From CAZTLE01 sp964614415 (lineage in GTDB: Bacteria > Bacteroidota > Bacteroidia > Flavobacteriales > Flavobacteriaceae), in the NCBI GenBank assembly GCA_964614415.1, contig CAZTLE010000112.1, positions 1-13,156 on the forward strand: a DNA stretch of 13,156 nucleotides. The letters run 5' to 3'. This document shows positions 1-7,138 of the stretch, one piece after another. Numbering within the stretch: position 1 is the first letter of the stretch; every line of letters begins with the position of its first letter. Under the pieces are notes generated by a model. That model searched no databases and was not told the origin of the DNA. It saw nothing but the letters and a program-made list of their open reading frames with translations. Position numbers and translations under genes: made by a program.

Positions 1-95
1 TCTTTGAAAAAATGAACGGTGACGAGCATTTCGAACCGAAGCCTGAGAAGCAGGACAAGTCCTTCTTTGAAAAAGTGAAGGACATGTTTTCTTAA
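1..95 (+). CDS. dnaJ: C-terminal end of a protein, probably chaperone DnaJ (partial)
   Basis: The reading frame is open from the left edge (full codons from base 3) to a TAA stop at 93-95. It encodes about 30 residues, rich in Lys, Glu and Asp, and ends in FFEKVKDMFS. Charged tails of this kind, ending FF(E/D)K(V/M)K..F, are what I recall from DnaJ proteins of flavobacteria. A dnaJ gene followed by an ABC-2 exporter pair is also a gene order I associate with this group. No DnaJ domain (J domain, zinc centre) lies in the window, so the call rests on the tail and the neighbours only. The gene ends before a strong terminator, so it is probably the last gene of its own unit. Confidence 0.55.
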   Translation, partial: FEKMNGDEHFEPKPEKQDKSFFEKVKDMFS

Positions 96-182
96 ATAAC
101 TGTTAATTTAATTTATTTTCCATATATTTGAAAGTCGCTAATTCTTTAAGCGATAATTTTTCTTTTTCATAGCAATTTTTTT

Positions 183-215
183 CCCACCCCCAATCCCGTT
201 GGGGGTGGGTTTTTT
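183..215 (+). terminator. Strong intrinsic terminator
   Basis: A perfect 11-bp stem pairs CCCACCCCCAA (183-193) with TTGGGGGTGGG (199-209) around the 5-base loop TCCCG. Six T residues (210-215) follow directly. There is no T run in the right place for the opposite strand, so it should act on + strand transcripts only. It ends the putative dnaJ transcript and insulates the ABC exporter genes from it. Confidence 0.93.
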
Positions 216-243
216 AGGGTATCTCAGTATTGACTTTTAAGTG

Positions 244-273
244 TTGATTTCACGGGGTGAAATGCCATTTTTG
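244..273 (+). promoter_or_regulatory. Candidate -33/-7 promoter for the ABC exporter genes
   Basis: TTG (244-246) is separated by 19 bases from CATTTTTG (266-273), which differs from the Bacteroidota -7 consensus TAnnTTTG at one position. The expected transcription start is near 280, giving a leader of about 95 bases before the ATPase start. It lies downstream of the terminator at 183-215, where a new promoter is needed. A weaker alternative -7 element, TATCTTTA, is at 348-355 without a good -33 partner. Confidence 0.45.
247..263. promoter_or_regulatory. Operator-like inverted repeat inside the promoter spacer
   Basis: ATTTCAC (247-253) and GTGAAAT (257-263) are perfect inverted repeats separated by GGG. 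The dyad starts at the base after the -33 TTG and ends two bases before the -7 element, a position where a bound dimer would block RNA polymerase. The protein that would bind is unknown. A hairpin role in RNA is unlikely because the site lies upstream of the expected transcription start. Confidence 0.4.
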
Positions 274-374
274 TAACAACTGTTTTCTTTCGACTACAAA
301 CTGTTAAATAACCTCTAAGTGTTTACGACGCTTCATACGCTATTCAGTATCTTTACGCTTTTTAAAAATCAACC

Positions 375-1301
375 ATGGAAAAACTCCTCGTAGCCGATTC
401 CGTGTCCAAATCGTTCGGACAATTCAAGGCACTTAACAACGTTTCTATCGAAGTCCCCAAAGGCAGTGTTTTTGGATTATTAGGGCCTAATGGTGCCGGA
501 AAAACTACCCTGATCCGTATCATTAACCAGATCACTATGCCGGATACCGGAAAAGTGCTTTTGGACGGAGAACCCCTGCAGCCGGATCATATTCGGCACA
601 TAGGTTATTTGCCCGAGGAGCGTGGCCTTTATAAGAGTATGAAAGTAGGGGAGCAGGCGCTTTACCTGGCGCAGCTTAAAGGCCTGTCCAGACCGGAAGC
701 GCGCAAGCGGCTTAAGGAATGGTTTGAACGGCTTGAGATAGGAGATTGGTGGAATAAGAAAATTCAGGAGTTGTCCAAAGGGATGGCGCAGAAGATTCAG
801 TTTGTAGTGACTGTTCTCCACGAACCCAAGCTGCTAATTTTTGATGAGCCTTTCAGTGGCTTTGACCCTATCAATGCCAACCTTATCAAGGATGAGATTT
901 TGAAACTAAGGGACAACGGGGCCACAGTGATCTTCTCGACCCACCGAATGGAGTCTGTGGAAGAGATGTGCGACCATATTGCACTTATTCACAAGTCCAA
1001 CAAGATACTGGATGGAAAGCTGCTTGACATCAAGCGCGCTTATAAATCCAACACATACGAAGTAGGTCTTATCACCGAGAACCCTTCAGGGGTGTCCCAG
1101 GCGCTTAAGGACCGATTCACAGTGTTCCCGGCAGACTTTAAAACAATCAATGACGAACTGCAATACAATATTCGGATTCCTGAAACGTCATCTGCCAACG
1201 AACTTATTCAGTATTTGACGACCCAGGGACAACTTACCCATTTTGTCGAAGTGGTACCTTCTGCCAACGATATTTTCATTGAAACCGTTCAAAAAAACTA
1301 A
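375..1301 (+). CDS. ABC-2 type exporter, ATP-binding protein (NatA-like)
   Basis: This 308-residue cytoplasmic ATPase should power the permease encoded 8 bases downstream. Walker A is GPNGAGKTT (37-45), the ABC signature is LSKGM (133-137) in place of the common LSGGM/Q, Walker B is LLIFDEP (153-159), the D-loop follows at SGFDP (161-165), and the H-loop histidine is H190 in STHRMES. About 80 residues after the nucleotide-binding domain match the accessory C-terminal region (DUF4162-like) found in NatA/YhaQ-type ATPases. All catalytic residues are present. The ATG at 375 starts just before the first beta strand of the domain, so little sequence is missing. The transported substrate is unknown; relatives are linked to export of sodium, antibiotics or peptides, but nothing here selects one. 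A promoter-like element lies at 244-273. Confidence 0.92.
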   Translation: MEKLLVADSVSKSFGQFKALNNVSIEVPKGSVFGLLGPNGAGKTTLIRIINQITMPDTGKVLLDGEPLQPDHIRHIGYLPEERGLYKSMKVGEQALYLAQLKGLSRPEARKRLKEWFERLEIGDWWNKKIQELSKGMAQKIQFVVTVLHEPKLLIFDEPFSGFDPINANLIKDEILKLRDNGATVIFSTHRMESVEEMCDHIALIHKSNKILDGKLLDIKRAYKSNTYEVGLITENPSGVSQALKDRFTVFPADFKTINDELQYNIRIPETSSANELIQYLTTQGQLTHFVEVVPSANDIFIETVQKN

Positions 1302-1309
1302 ACATCGCC

Positions 1310-2617
1310 ATGAATCATCTTCCTTTAATTATTCAACGAGAATATTTGAACAAGGTTCGAAACAAGTCATTCATAATAATGACCTTCCTGAGCCCACTTA
1401 TTATGGTAGGGCTTATCGCGCTGGTCGCTTATCTCTCTCAGTTGAACAATGACGAAGTGCAGACGATTTCCGTGTTGGACGAAAGCGGCTTGTTTCAGGA
1501 TCAGTTTGAAGACGACGGCAACATTAAATACAGCATACTTTCATCACTCACACTGGAGGAAGCCAAGGATAGTATTCGTTCCTCCGAGCAATATGGACTG
1601 CTTCATATTCCCAACGTGAGTACCATAGACTCGCTGGCCAACACCATTACCTTTTATTCGGAGGAATCGCCATCCATCATTGTAATGAGCAATATTGAGA
1701 ATAGTATAGAGGACAAGGCGAATTCCATCAAATTGCGAAACGAGGGCATTGATGCGGAACAAATCAAGGAATTACGCGTTGATGTTGATCCGAAACTGGA
1801 AACCTTCGAAGGTGAAGAAACATCCGAAATGGGCTCCGTAATGAACCTTATTTTTGGTGGTATAGCGGGATATCTCCTTTTCATGTTTATCATTATTTAC
1901 GGAAACATGATCATGCGAAGTGTGATCGAAGAGAAGACCAGCCGTATCATTGAAATTATCATTTCTTCGGTAAAACCTATGAAGCTGCTCCTTGGTAAGA
2001 TTATCGGAACTTCATTGGCCGGAGTTACGCAGTTCCTGGCCTGGGTGATTCTTATCGGTGTGCTTTCCATGGTCATTGTACCCTTACTGGGTATAGATAC
2101 TTCAGCCATTCAGGAACAGCAACAGCAAATGATCTCACAGGGTGGCCCTGAATCGCAGGAGTTCGTTCAGCAAGCCTTTACCGAATTTGTGAACATGCCG
2201 ATCCTTAATTTGGTGATCATGTTCATTCTGTTCTTTATAGGTGGCTACCTGTTGTATGCGTCACTTTATGCAGCTATTGGTGCTGCCGTAGACAGCGAGA
2301 CGGATACGCAACAGTTCATGCTGCCCATTCTTATGCCGCTCATCCTGGCAGTGTATGTTGGTTTCTTCACGGTTATTGAGAATCCACACGGTACCGTTTC
2401 CCAGGTATTTTCTTTCATACCGTTTACGTCGCCAGTAGTAATGCTCATGCGAATTCCGTTTGATGTGCCCTTGTGGCAACAGATTCTTTCAGTGGTCATT
2501 TTATTTGCTACATTTATGGGCACGGTCTGGTTCGCCGCGAAGATCTATCGAGTTGGAATCCTGATGTATGGAAAGAAAGCGAGCTACAAGGAGTTAAGAA
2601 AATGGCTTAAGTACTAA
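1310..2617 (+). CDS. ABC-2 type exporter, permease (NatB-like)
   Basis: This 435-residue inner-membrane protein is the partner of the preceding ATPase. It begins with a short cytoplasmic helix (IIQREYLNKVRNKSF), then a first transmembrane segment at about 21-43. A large extracytoplasmic domain spans about 45-175, and roughly five or six further membrane segments lie between 178 and 412. The cytoplasmic motif EEKTSRIIEIIISS (about 206-219), which contacts the ATPase in this family, follows the second segment. A glutamine-rich loop (QEQQQQ, near residue 266) sits between later segments, probably on the periplasmic side. Size and layout fit the NatB/YhaP group (ABC2_membrane_3-like), which carries the long external domain. 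Translation is probably coupled to the ATPase. The stop codon lies directly before a new promoter, so the exporter unit seems to end here, although no hairpin terminator is visible. Confidence 0.9.
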   Translation: MNHLPLIIQREYLNKVRNKSFIIMTFLSPLIMVGLIALVAYLSQLNNDEVQTISVLDESGLFQDQFEDDGNIKYSILSSLTLEEAKDSIRSSEQYGLLHIPNVSTIDSLANTITFYSEESPSIIVMSNIENSIEDKANSIKLRNEGIDAEQIKELRVDVDPKLETFEGEETSEMGSVMNLIFGGIAGYLLFMFIIIYGNMIMRSVIEEKTSRIIEIIISSVKPMKLLLGKIIGTSLAGVTQFLAWVILIGVLSMVIVPLLGIDTSAIQEQQQQMISQGGPESQEFVQQAFTEFVNMPILNLVIMFILFFIGGYLLYASLYAAIGAAVDSETDTQQFMLPILMPLILAVYVGFFTVIENPHGTVSQVFSFIPFTSPVVMLMRIPFDVPLWQQILSVVILFATFMGTVWFAAKIYRVGILMYGKKASYKELRKWLKY

Positions 2618-2647
2618 TTGGCCCCCTCTTTTCGACCGCTAGTTTTG
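2618..2647 (+). promoter_or_regulatory. Bacteroidota -33/-7 promoter for the four-gene unit
   Basis: TTG (2618-2620) directly follows the permease stop codon. It is separated by 19 bases from TAGTTTTG (2640-2647), a full match to the -7 consensus TAnnTTTG. The expected start of transcription is near 2654, leaving a leader of about 75 bases. This is the best match to the primary sigma factor promoter of the group that I found in the window. Confidence 0.6.
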
Positions 2648-2687
2648 ATGCGTACCATCGATTTTAGAAGTACGAATCGGTGTGGCA

Positions 2688-2703
2688 TGGTGTGTGTTGT
2701 GCA
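2688..2703 (+). promoter_or_regulatory. Weak sigma-54 (-24/-12) promoter candidate
   Basis: TGGTGTGTGTTGTGCA carries the GG (2689-2690) and GC (2701-2702) pairs with the required 10 bases between them, and agrees with about 8 of the 12 fixed positions of TGGCACGnnnnTTGCA. The -24 half is poor beyond the GG. It would start transcription about 15 bases before the first gene of a unit that itself encodes a sigma-54-type activator. The sequence is GT-rich, so a chance match is quite possible. Confidence 0.2.
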
Positions 2704-2728
2704 TCAAAGCGAAACGTAATCTGTTATT

Positions 2729-3640
2729 TTGATTCGAACACTCGTTAGAAAGAATAATTGCCTTTGTCTTGTTTTCGTTGGAATGCTGTTCCATTGCACG
2801 TGCAATGCACAGCTCTCCGATCTGGCCCGCATCGAGTACACGTACATTCCCCAGGCAGATTCGGATAATGCCATAGGTCGATTCCGCATCTTTGCAAATT
2901 TCCCCATCCAACTGGGTTGGGAAGGCAGCTATCTGGTTCCGGGTATCGAATACAGAAACACCCACCTCGATATAGACGATCCGGTACCGTTCGACACTGA
3001 GAAGATGGACAATTTTCAGAGTTTTCGACTGTCTCTGGCCTATACGTTCAAGATGAAGAAGAACTGGCGTTTTGCAGCCAGGACTGGGCTGGAGGTGGCT
3101 TCTAATTTTGAACGGCGTACCGTTGTAAACCGCGATTTGCGGTATTCGGGATCGGCCTATATGATCAAGGATCGCACGGGCGATGAGTACGAGAAGCCAA
3201 ACAGACTTATTATAGGTTTGGAGTATTCAACAAATGCCGGAAGGCCATTTCCTATTCCTATTATAAATTATTACCGGGAGTTTCATCCCAAATGGTCCTA
3301 TTCGGTAGGATCGCCGAAGACCAATCTCAAGTACAACTTCGGAAAGCGCCAAAGCCTTCAGGCCTATGTTTCCCTGGATGGTTTTTTCTCCAACCTTCAA
3401 AACGACCTTGAGATCAATCAGCAGGGATCGACGACGCTGGCGGATAATGTTTCCATGACCATTGTCATGGGAGGACTGGGTTACGAGTACGGCTTCACTG
3501 ATCACGTATTTTTCTACGCCTACGGGGCTTACACGATTTTTAATGAAATTCGGTTACGGGATCGTTCAAGAAACAATCTCTATACTATTAATAACAACAA
3601 TACTTCCTATCTTAGAACAGGAATTAAACTCAAGATATAA
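2729..3640 (+). CDS. Outer-membrane beta-barrel protein, probably DUF6268 family
   Basis: This 303-residue protein is probably exported to the outer membrane. The N-terminus has a basic stretch, a hydrophobic core (about 11-21) and a likely cleavage site after A27 in CNA-QLSD. The mature part is made of alternating polar and hydrophobic stretches rich in Tyr, Phe and Asn, with many turns, as in beta-barrels. The segment ARIEYTYIPQADSD near the mature N-terminus and the repeated 'YGFTDHVFFYAYGAY' style strands fit DUF6268 as I know it; that family call is moderately sure. The start must be non-ATG: an in-frame stop sits at 2717-2719 and the first ATG (2783) falls inside the signal peptide, so TTG at 2729 is chosen. 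No function is known. It is first in a tight unit, 2 bases before the response regulator, so the two are probably translated together. Confidence 0.75.
   Translation: MIRTLVRKNNCLCLVFVGMLFHCTCNAQLSDLARIEYTYIPQADSDNAIGRFRIFANFPIQLGWEGSYLVPGIEYRNTHLDIDDPVPFDTEKMDNFQSFRLSLAYTFKMKKNWRFAARTGLEVASNFERRTVVNRDLRYSGSAYMIKDRTGDEYEKPNRLIIGLEYSTNAGRPFPIPIINYYREFHPKWSYSVGSPKTNLKYNFGKRQSLQAYVSLDGFFSNLQNDLEINQQGSTTLADNVSMTIVMGGLGYEYGFTDHVFFYAYGAYTIFNEIRLRDRSRNNLYTINNNNTSYLRTGIKLKI
2792..2807. repeat. Perfect 16-bp palindrome in the signal-peptide coding region
   Basis: CATTGCAC (2792-2799) is followed at once by its reverse complement GTGCAATG (2800-2807). It lies about 140 bases downstream of the predicted transcription start and 63 bases after the TTG start codon, and encodes the end of the signal peptide. 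It could be a protein-binding site or an mRNA hairpin, or it may be chance. Confidence 0.5.
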
Positions 3641-3642
3641 AT

Positions 3643-4806
3643 ATGCCCAAAATACTTATTGTTGAAGATGAGGCAGCCATTAGAAGGGTGCTGGTCAAGA
3701 TACTTACCGAAGAAAGCGATACCTATGAAGTGATGGAGGCCGAAGACGGTCTGGCCGGTATAGAGATGATCAAAAAGGATGACTATGATCTCATTCTTTG
3801 TGATATAAAAATGCCGAAGATGGACGGGGTTGAGGTGCTTGAAGCTGTGAAGAAGGTAAAACCTGAAGTGCCTATCGTTATGATCTCGGGCCACGGGGAC
3901 CTGGACACCGCAGTCAACACCATGCGCCTGGGAGCCTTCGACTATATTTCCAAGCCACCCGATCTGAACAGACTGCTCAATACCGTCCGAATTGCGTTAG
4001 ACCGCAAAGAACTTGTCGTTGAGAATACCCGCCTTAAGAAAAAGGTGAGCAAGAACTATGAAATGGTAGGGGAGTCCAAAGAGATTACCCAAATCAAGGA
4101 AATGATCGAGAAAGTGGCTCCCACGGAAGCCCGGGTACTGATCACCGGCCCCAACGGGACAGGAAAAGAATTGGTTGCCCATTGGCTGCATCAAAAGAGC
4201 GAACGATCCAAGGGACCTATGATCGAGGTAAATTGTGCTGCCATTCCCAGCGAGCTTATTGAGAGTGAACTGTTCGGACATGTGAAGGGTGCTTTTACAT
4301 CAGCAAATAAAGACCGGGCCGGAAAATTCGAAGCGGCCAATGGCGGTACAATCTTTCTTGATGAGGTTGGTGATATGAGCCTGTCCGCCCAGGCCAAGGT
4401 ATTGCGGGCATTGCAGGAAAACAAGGTGCAACGCGTAGGTAGCGACAAGGATATCAAAGTAGATGTACGTGTAGTAGCAGCGACGAACAAAAACCTAAAG
4501 AAAGAGATCGAGGATGGCAAGTTCCGTGAGGATCTCTACCATCGCCTTGCCGTGATACTTATCAAAGTACCTGCACTCAACGATCGTCGTGACGACATTC
4601 CGATCCTCGTTGATTATTTCACTCAGAAGATTGCAGATGAACACGGTACATCGCAAAAGAAGTTTACCGATAAAGCCATTAAATTGTTACAGGAATACGA
4701 TTGGACAGGAAATATTCGTGAACTTCGCAATGTAGTGGAGCGGTTGATTATCTTAGGTCAGAAAGAAGTGACCGAGGAAGACGTAAAACTATTTGCCAGT
4801 AAATAA
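3643..4806 (+). CDS. NtrC-type response regulator with sigma-54 AAA+ domain, no HTH
   Basis: This 387-residue cytoplasmic regulator has an N-terminal receiver domain (about 1-120) with acidic residues E8 and D9, phosphoacceptor D54 in CDIKMP, and the usual T/S and K sites (SGH, near 88; SKPP, near 105). A short linker coiled region (about 122-140) leads into a sigma-54 activator AAA+ domain (about 143-370). Walker A is GPNGTGKE (169-176) in place of the usual GESGTGKE, Walker B is TIFLDE (236-241), and arginine-finger residues are R295 and R301 in FREDLYHRL. The sigma-54-contacting loop reads GAFTSA (216-221), not GAFTGA. The protein ends about 20 residues after the NIRELRNVVERL motif, so the Fis-type DNA-binding domain found in NtrC is absent. 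It may therefore act from solution or through partners. No histidine kinase gene is in the window. Spacing is 2 bases after the barrel gene and 6 before the kinase gene. Confidence 0.92.
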   Translation: MPKILIVEDEAAIRRVLVKILTEESDTYEVMEAEDGLAGIEMIKKDDYDLILCDIKMPKMDGVEVLEAVKKVKPEVPIVMISGHGDLDTAVNTMRLGAFDYISKPPDLNRLLNTVRIALDRKELVVENTRLKKKVSKNYEMVGESKEITQIKEMIEKVAPTEARVLITGPNGTGKELVAHWLHQKSERSKGPMIEVNCAAIPSELIESELFGHVKGAFTSANKDRAGKFEAANGGTIFLDEVGDMSLSAQAKVLRALQENKVQRVGSDKDIKVDVRVVAATNKNLKKEIEDGKFREDLYHRLAVILIKVPALNDRRDDIPILVDYFTQKIADEHGTSQKKFTDKAIKLLQEYDWTGNIRELRNVVERLIILGQKEVTEEDVKLFASK

Positions 4807-4812
4807 TTTAAT

Positions 4813-5691
4813 ATGAAGGCCATAAATACAGCTGACTATTGCATTGATTCCGAATTCTCCATTGCGTCCAGTAACACGCGAGTGGATATGGGTGCCGATA
4901 AAGATTCCCTGGAAAAGGCCCTGGAAAAAACCCGCAGGAAACTGGGTAAACTACAAGACACCATGTATGCCCATGGTAAGTATGCCGTTCTGGTGTGTCT
5001 GCAGGGGATGGATACGGCAGGAAAAGACAGTTTGATCCGTGAGGTATTTAAAGATTTTAATGCGCGCGGGGTAGTGGTACACAGTTTTAAAGTACCCACC
5101 GAACTGGAAAGAAAGCATGACTATCTATGGCGTCACTATATTGCCCTTCCTGCGCGTGGTAAGTTTGGTGTGTTTAACCGGACTCACTATGAAAATGTAT
5201 TGGTTACCCGGGTGCATCCGGAGTATATACTCGGCGAGTATCTACCTGATGTACATTCGGTCGCAGATGTAAATGATGCCTTTTGGGATAAACGATTTGA
5301 GCAGATCAATGCGTTTGAAAAGAGCATAAGCGAAAATGGCACCCTGATATTTAAGTTTTTCCTGAACCTTTCAAAGGACGAACAGAGGAATCGACTTATC
5401 AGAAGATTGGAAAAACCCAGCAAGAACTGGAAATTCTCTCCGGGGGATCTCAAGGAGAGAAAGCAGTGGGATGACTATATGCAGTGTTACGAAGATGCGA
5501 TCAACCGTACCTCCAAGCCTCATGCGCGGTGGTACAATATTCCGGCCGATGATAAACCCACCGCAAGACTGATCGTAGCTACTATTTTGCTGGAAGAGCT
5601 TAGCAAGTACAAAGATATTAAGGAACCCGAGCTGGATCCTGAAATAAAGGCGAAGCTGGACGAATATAAGAGTCAACTTAAGAATGAATAA
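4813..5691 (+). CDS. ppk2: Polyphosphate:nucleotide phosphotransferase, PPK2 family
   Basis: This 292-residue cytoplasmic enzyme transfers phosphate between inorganic polyphosphate and nucleotides. Walker A is GMDTAGKDS (65-73). The stretch SFKVPTELERKHDYLWR and the Walker B-like FNRTHYENVLV (121-131) follow, then the lid and C-terminal motifs KNWKFSPGDLKER and HARWYNIPADDK. The form FNRTHYE, in place of FDRSWYNR, and LWRHYIALPARG resemble the class III group (TIGR03709-like), whose members can phosphorylate AMP and ADP, so formation of ADP/ATP from polyphosphate is the likely role. Class assignment is from motif memory and is less sure than the family. Length is normal and no key residue is missing. 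It lies 6 bases after the response regulator and 9 before the peptidase, so all are probably cotranscribed. Confidence 0.93.
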   Translation: MKAINTADYCIDSEFSIASSNTRVDMGADKDSLEKALEKTRRKLGKLQDTMYAHGKYAVLVCLQGMDTAGKDSLIREVFKDFNARGVVVHSFKVPTELERKHDYLWRHYIALPARGKFGVFNRTHYENVLVTRVHPEYILGEYLPDVHSVADVNDAFWDKRFEQINAFEKSISENGTLIFKFFLNLSKDEQRNRLIRRLEKPSKNWKFSPGDLKERKQWDDYMQCYEDAINRTSKPHARWYNIPADDKPTARLIVATILLEELSKYKDIKEPELDPEIKAKLDEYKSQLKNE

Positions 5692-5700
5692 AAAGCCCGT

Positions 5701-7113
5701 ATGAAAAAGTTAGGATTTTTGATGCTGATACTGGGTGTTGTTTCACAGATGACAGCCCAGAAAGTGAATGAAGCAGACTCGATCATGCTCCGGAATATCT
5801 ACGACATGGCACTGCTTAACGGAAAGAGCTACGAATGGCTGGACTACCTTTCCAATGAAATTGGAGGACGGCTGTCCGGATCGGTGGAGGCCGAACGCGC
5901 TGTACGGTATACGGAAGCCGAATTAAAGGAATTAGGACTGGATAAAGTATGGCTGCAGCCTGTAATGGTGCCCAAATGGACACGCGGACTGGCTGAATAT
6001 GCCTATATCGAAACTGCACCGGGCATTAGTTCGGTAACCGATGTGTGCGCCCTGGGCGGATCGGTAGCCACGCCTGATGGAGGTCTGAAGGCCGAGGTGA
6101 TCGAAGTACAGGGATTAGAGGACCTGGCTCGTTACGGACGGGAACAGATTGAGGGTAAGATCGTATTTTACAACCGCCCCATGCAGGCGGATCTTATCAA
6201 TACATTTGAAGCCTATGGTGGGTGTGTTGACCAGCGGTATGCCGGAGCTATGGAAGCGGCTAAATACGGTGCTGTGGGTATAGTAGTGCGTTCTATGAAT
6301 CTCAGGAATGATGACTTCCCGCATACAGGTTCAATGAGTTATGGCGATACGCCACCGGACCAACGCATACCGGCATGTGCCATTAGCACAAATGGCGCCA
6401 ACTACTTGAGCAGTGCTCTAAAGATTCAGCCGAGTCTTAAATTTTACTTCAAACAAAATTGTCGCACCTTCCCGGATGTGCAGTCTTACAATGTAATTGG
6501 AGAAATCACCGGAAGTGTCTATCCAAACAAGTTTATGGTCGTTGGCGGACACCTGGATTCCTGGGATCTGGGAGACGGTTCGCACGACGACGGTGCCGGA
6601 TGCGTTCAATCCATGGAAGTGCTGCGTCTGTTCAAGGAACTGAATTACCGTCCACGGCACAGTATTCGCGTTGTTCTCTTTATGAATGAAGAGAACGGAT
6701 TGCGAGGTGGACGAAAATATGCAGAACAAGCCAAGCTGAAGAATGAAAAGCATGTCTTTGCCCTGGAGAGCGATGCCGGGGGTTTTACACCCCGGGGATT
6801 CTCTTTCGATACGGATGATGCCAACTTTGCCCAGGTGCAAAGCTGGGAACCGCTGTTCAAACCCTATTTGATCCACTATTTCGAGAAGGGCGGCAGCGGA
6901 GCCGATATTGGTCCGTTGAAAGATGAAGGAATCGTATTGTCCGGCTTACGTCCCGATTCACAACGCTATTTCGATCATCACCATGCGGAAAATGATACGT
7001 TTGATGCCGTAAACAAGCGCGAACTTGAATTAGGAGGCGCGGCGATGACAAGTCTCATCTATTTATTTGACAAATACGGAACACGTACGGATATTTCAGA
7101 AGTGAAAGAATAA
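5701..7113 (+). CDS. Secreted M28 zinc peptidase, carboxypeptidase Q-like
   Basis: This 470-residue exported metallopeptidase should cleave small peptides outside the cytoplasm. The signal peptide (about 1-19) ends in MTA-QKV. A protease-associated (PA-like) insert, about 110-240, carries the stretch GAVGIVVRSMN. The M28 catalytic domain has the two-zinc ligand set: H284 with D286 in GGHLDSWDLG, an Asp of HDDGAG (295-300), the E330-E331 pair in MNEENG (general base and ligand), D358 in ESDAGG, and H428 in HHHAENDT. The ligand spacing and the WDLG motif fit the mammalian plasma glutamate carboxypeptidase (CPQ) branch. All ligands are present, so it is likely active. It is the last gene of the four-gene unit and a hairpin terminator follows 25 bases after its stop. 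It has no obvious link to polyphosphate metabolism; a role in peptide scavenging is inferred. Confidence 0.92.
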   Translation: MKKLGFLMLILGVVSQMTAQKVNEADSIMLRNIYDMALLNGKSYEWLDYLSNEIGGRLSGSVEAERAVRYTEAELKELGLDKVWLQPVMVPKWTRGLAEYAYIETAPGISSVTDVCALGGSVATPDGGLKAEVIEVQGLEDLARYGREQIEGKIVFYNRPMQADLINTFEAYGGCVDQRYAGAMEAAKYGAVGIVVRSMNLRNDDFPHTGSMSYGDTPPDQRIPACAISTNGANYLSSALKIQPSLKFYFKQNCRTFPDVQSYNVIGEITGSVYPNKFMVVGGHLDSWDLGDGSHDDGAGCVQSMEVLRLFKELNYRPRHSIRVVLFMNEENGLRGGRKYAEQAKLKNEKHVFALESDAGGFTPRGFSFDTDDANFAQVQSWEPLFKPYLIHYFEKGGSGADIGPLKDEGIVLSGLRPDSQRYFDHHHAENDTFDAVNKRELELGGAAMTSLIYLFDKYGTRTDISEVKE

Positions 7114-7138
7114 ATTTTAAACTTTTCATTGATTTTCG

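Noticed and set aside
1243..1452. 69-codon + strand open frame across the ATPase-permease junction
   Set aside because: It overlaps two well-supported genes in another frame and has no motif.
2681..2702. GT-rich tract (tgtggcatggtgtgtgtt) as a simple repeat or recombination site
   Set aside because: It is too short and irregular to call a tandem repeat; only the spaced GG/GC pairs were kept as a weak sigma-54 candidate.
6418..6876. 152-codon open frame on the - strand
   Set aside because: It lies wholly inside the M28 peptidase catalytic domain, whose zinc ligands are all on the + strand; the translation has no recognisable motif.
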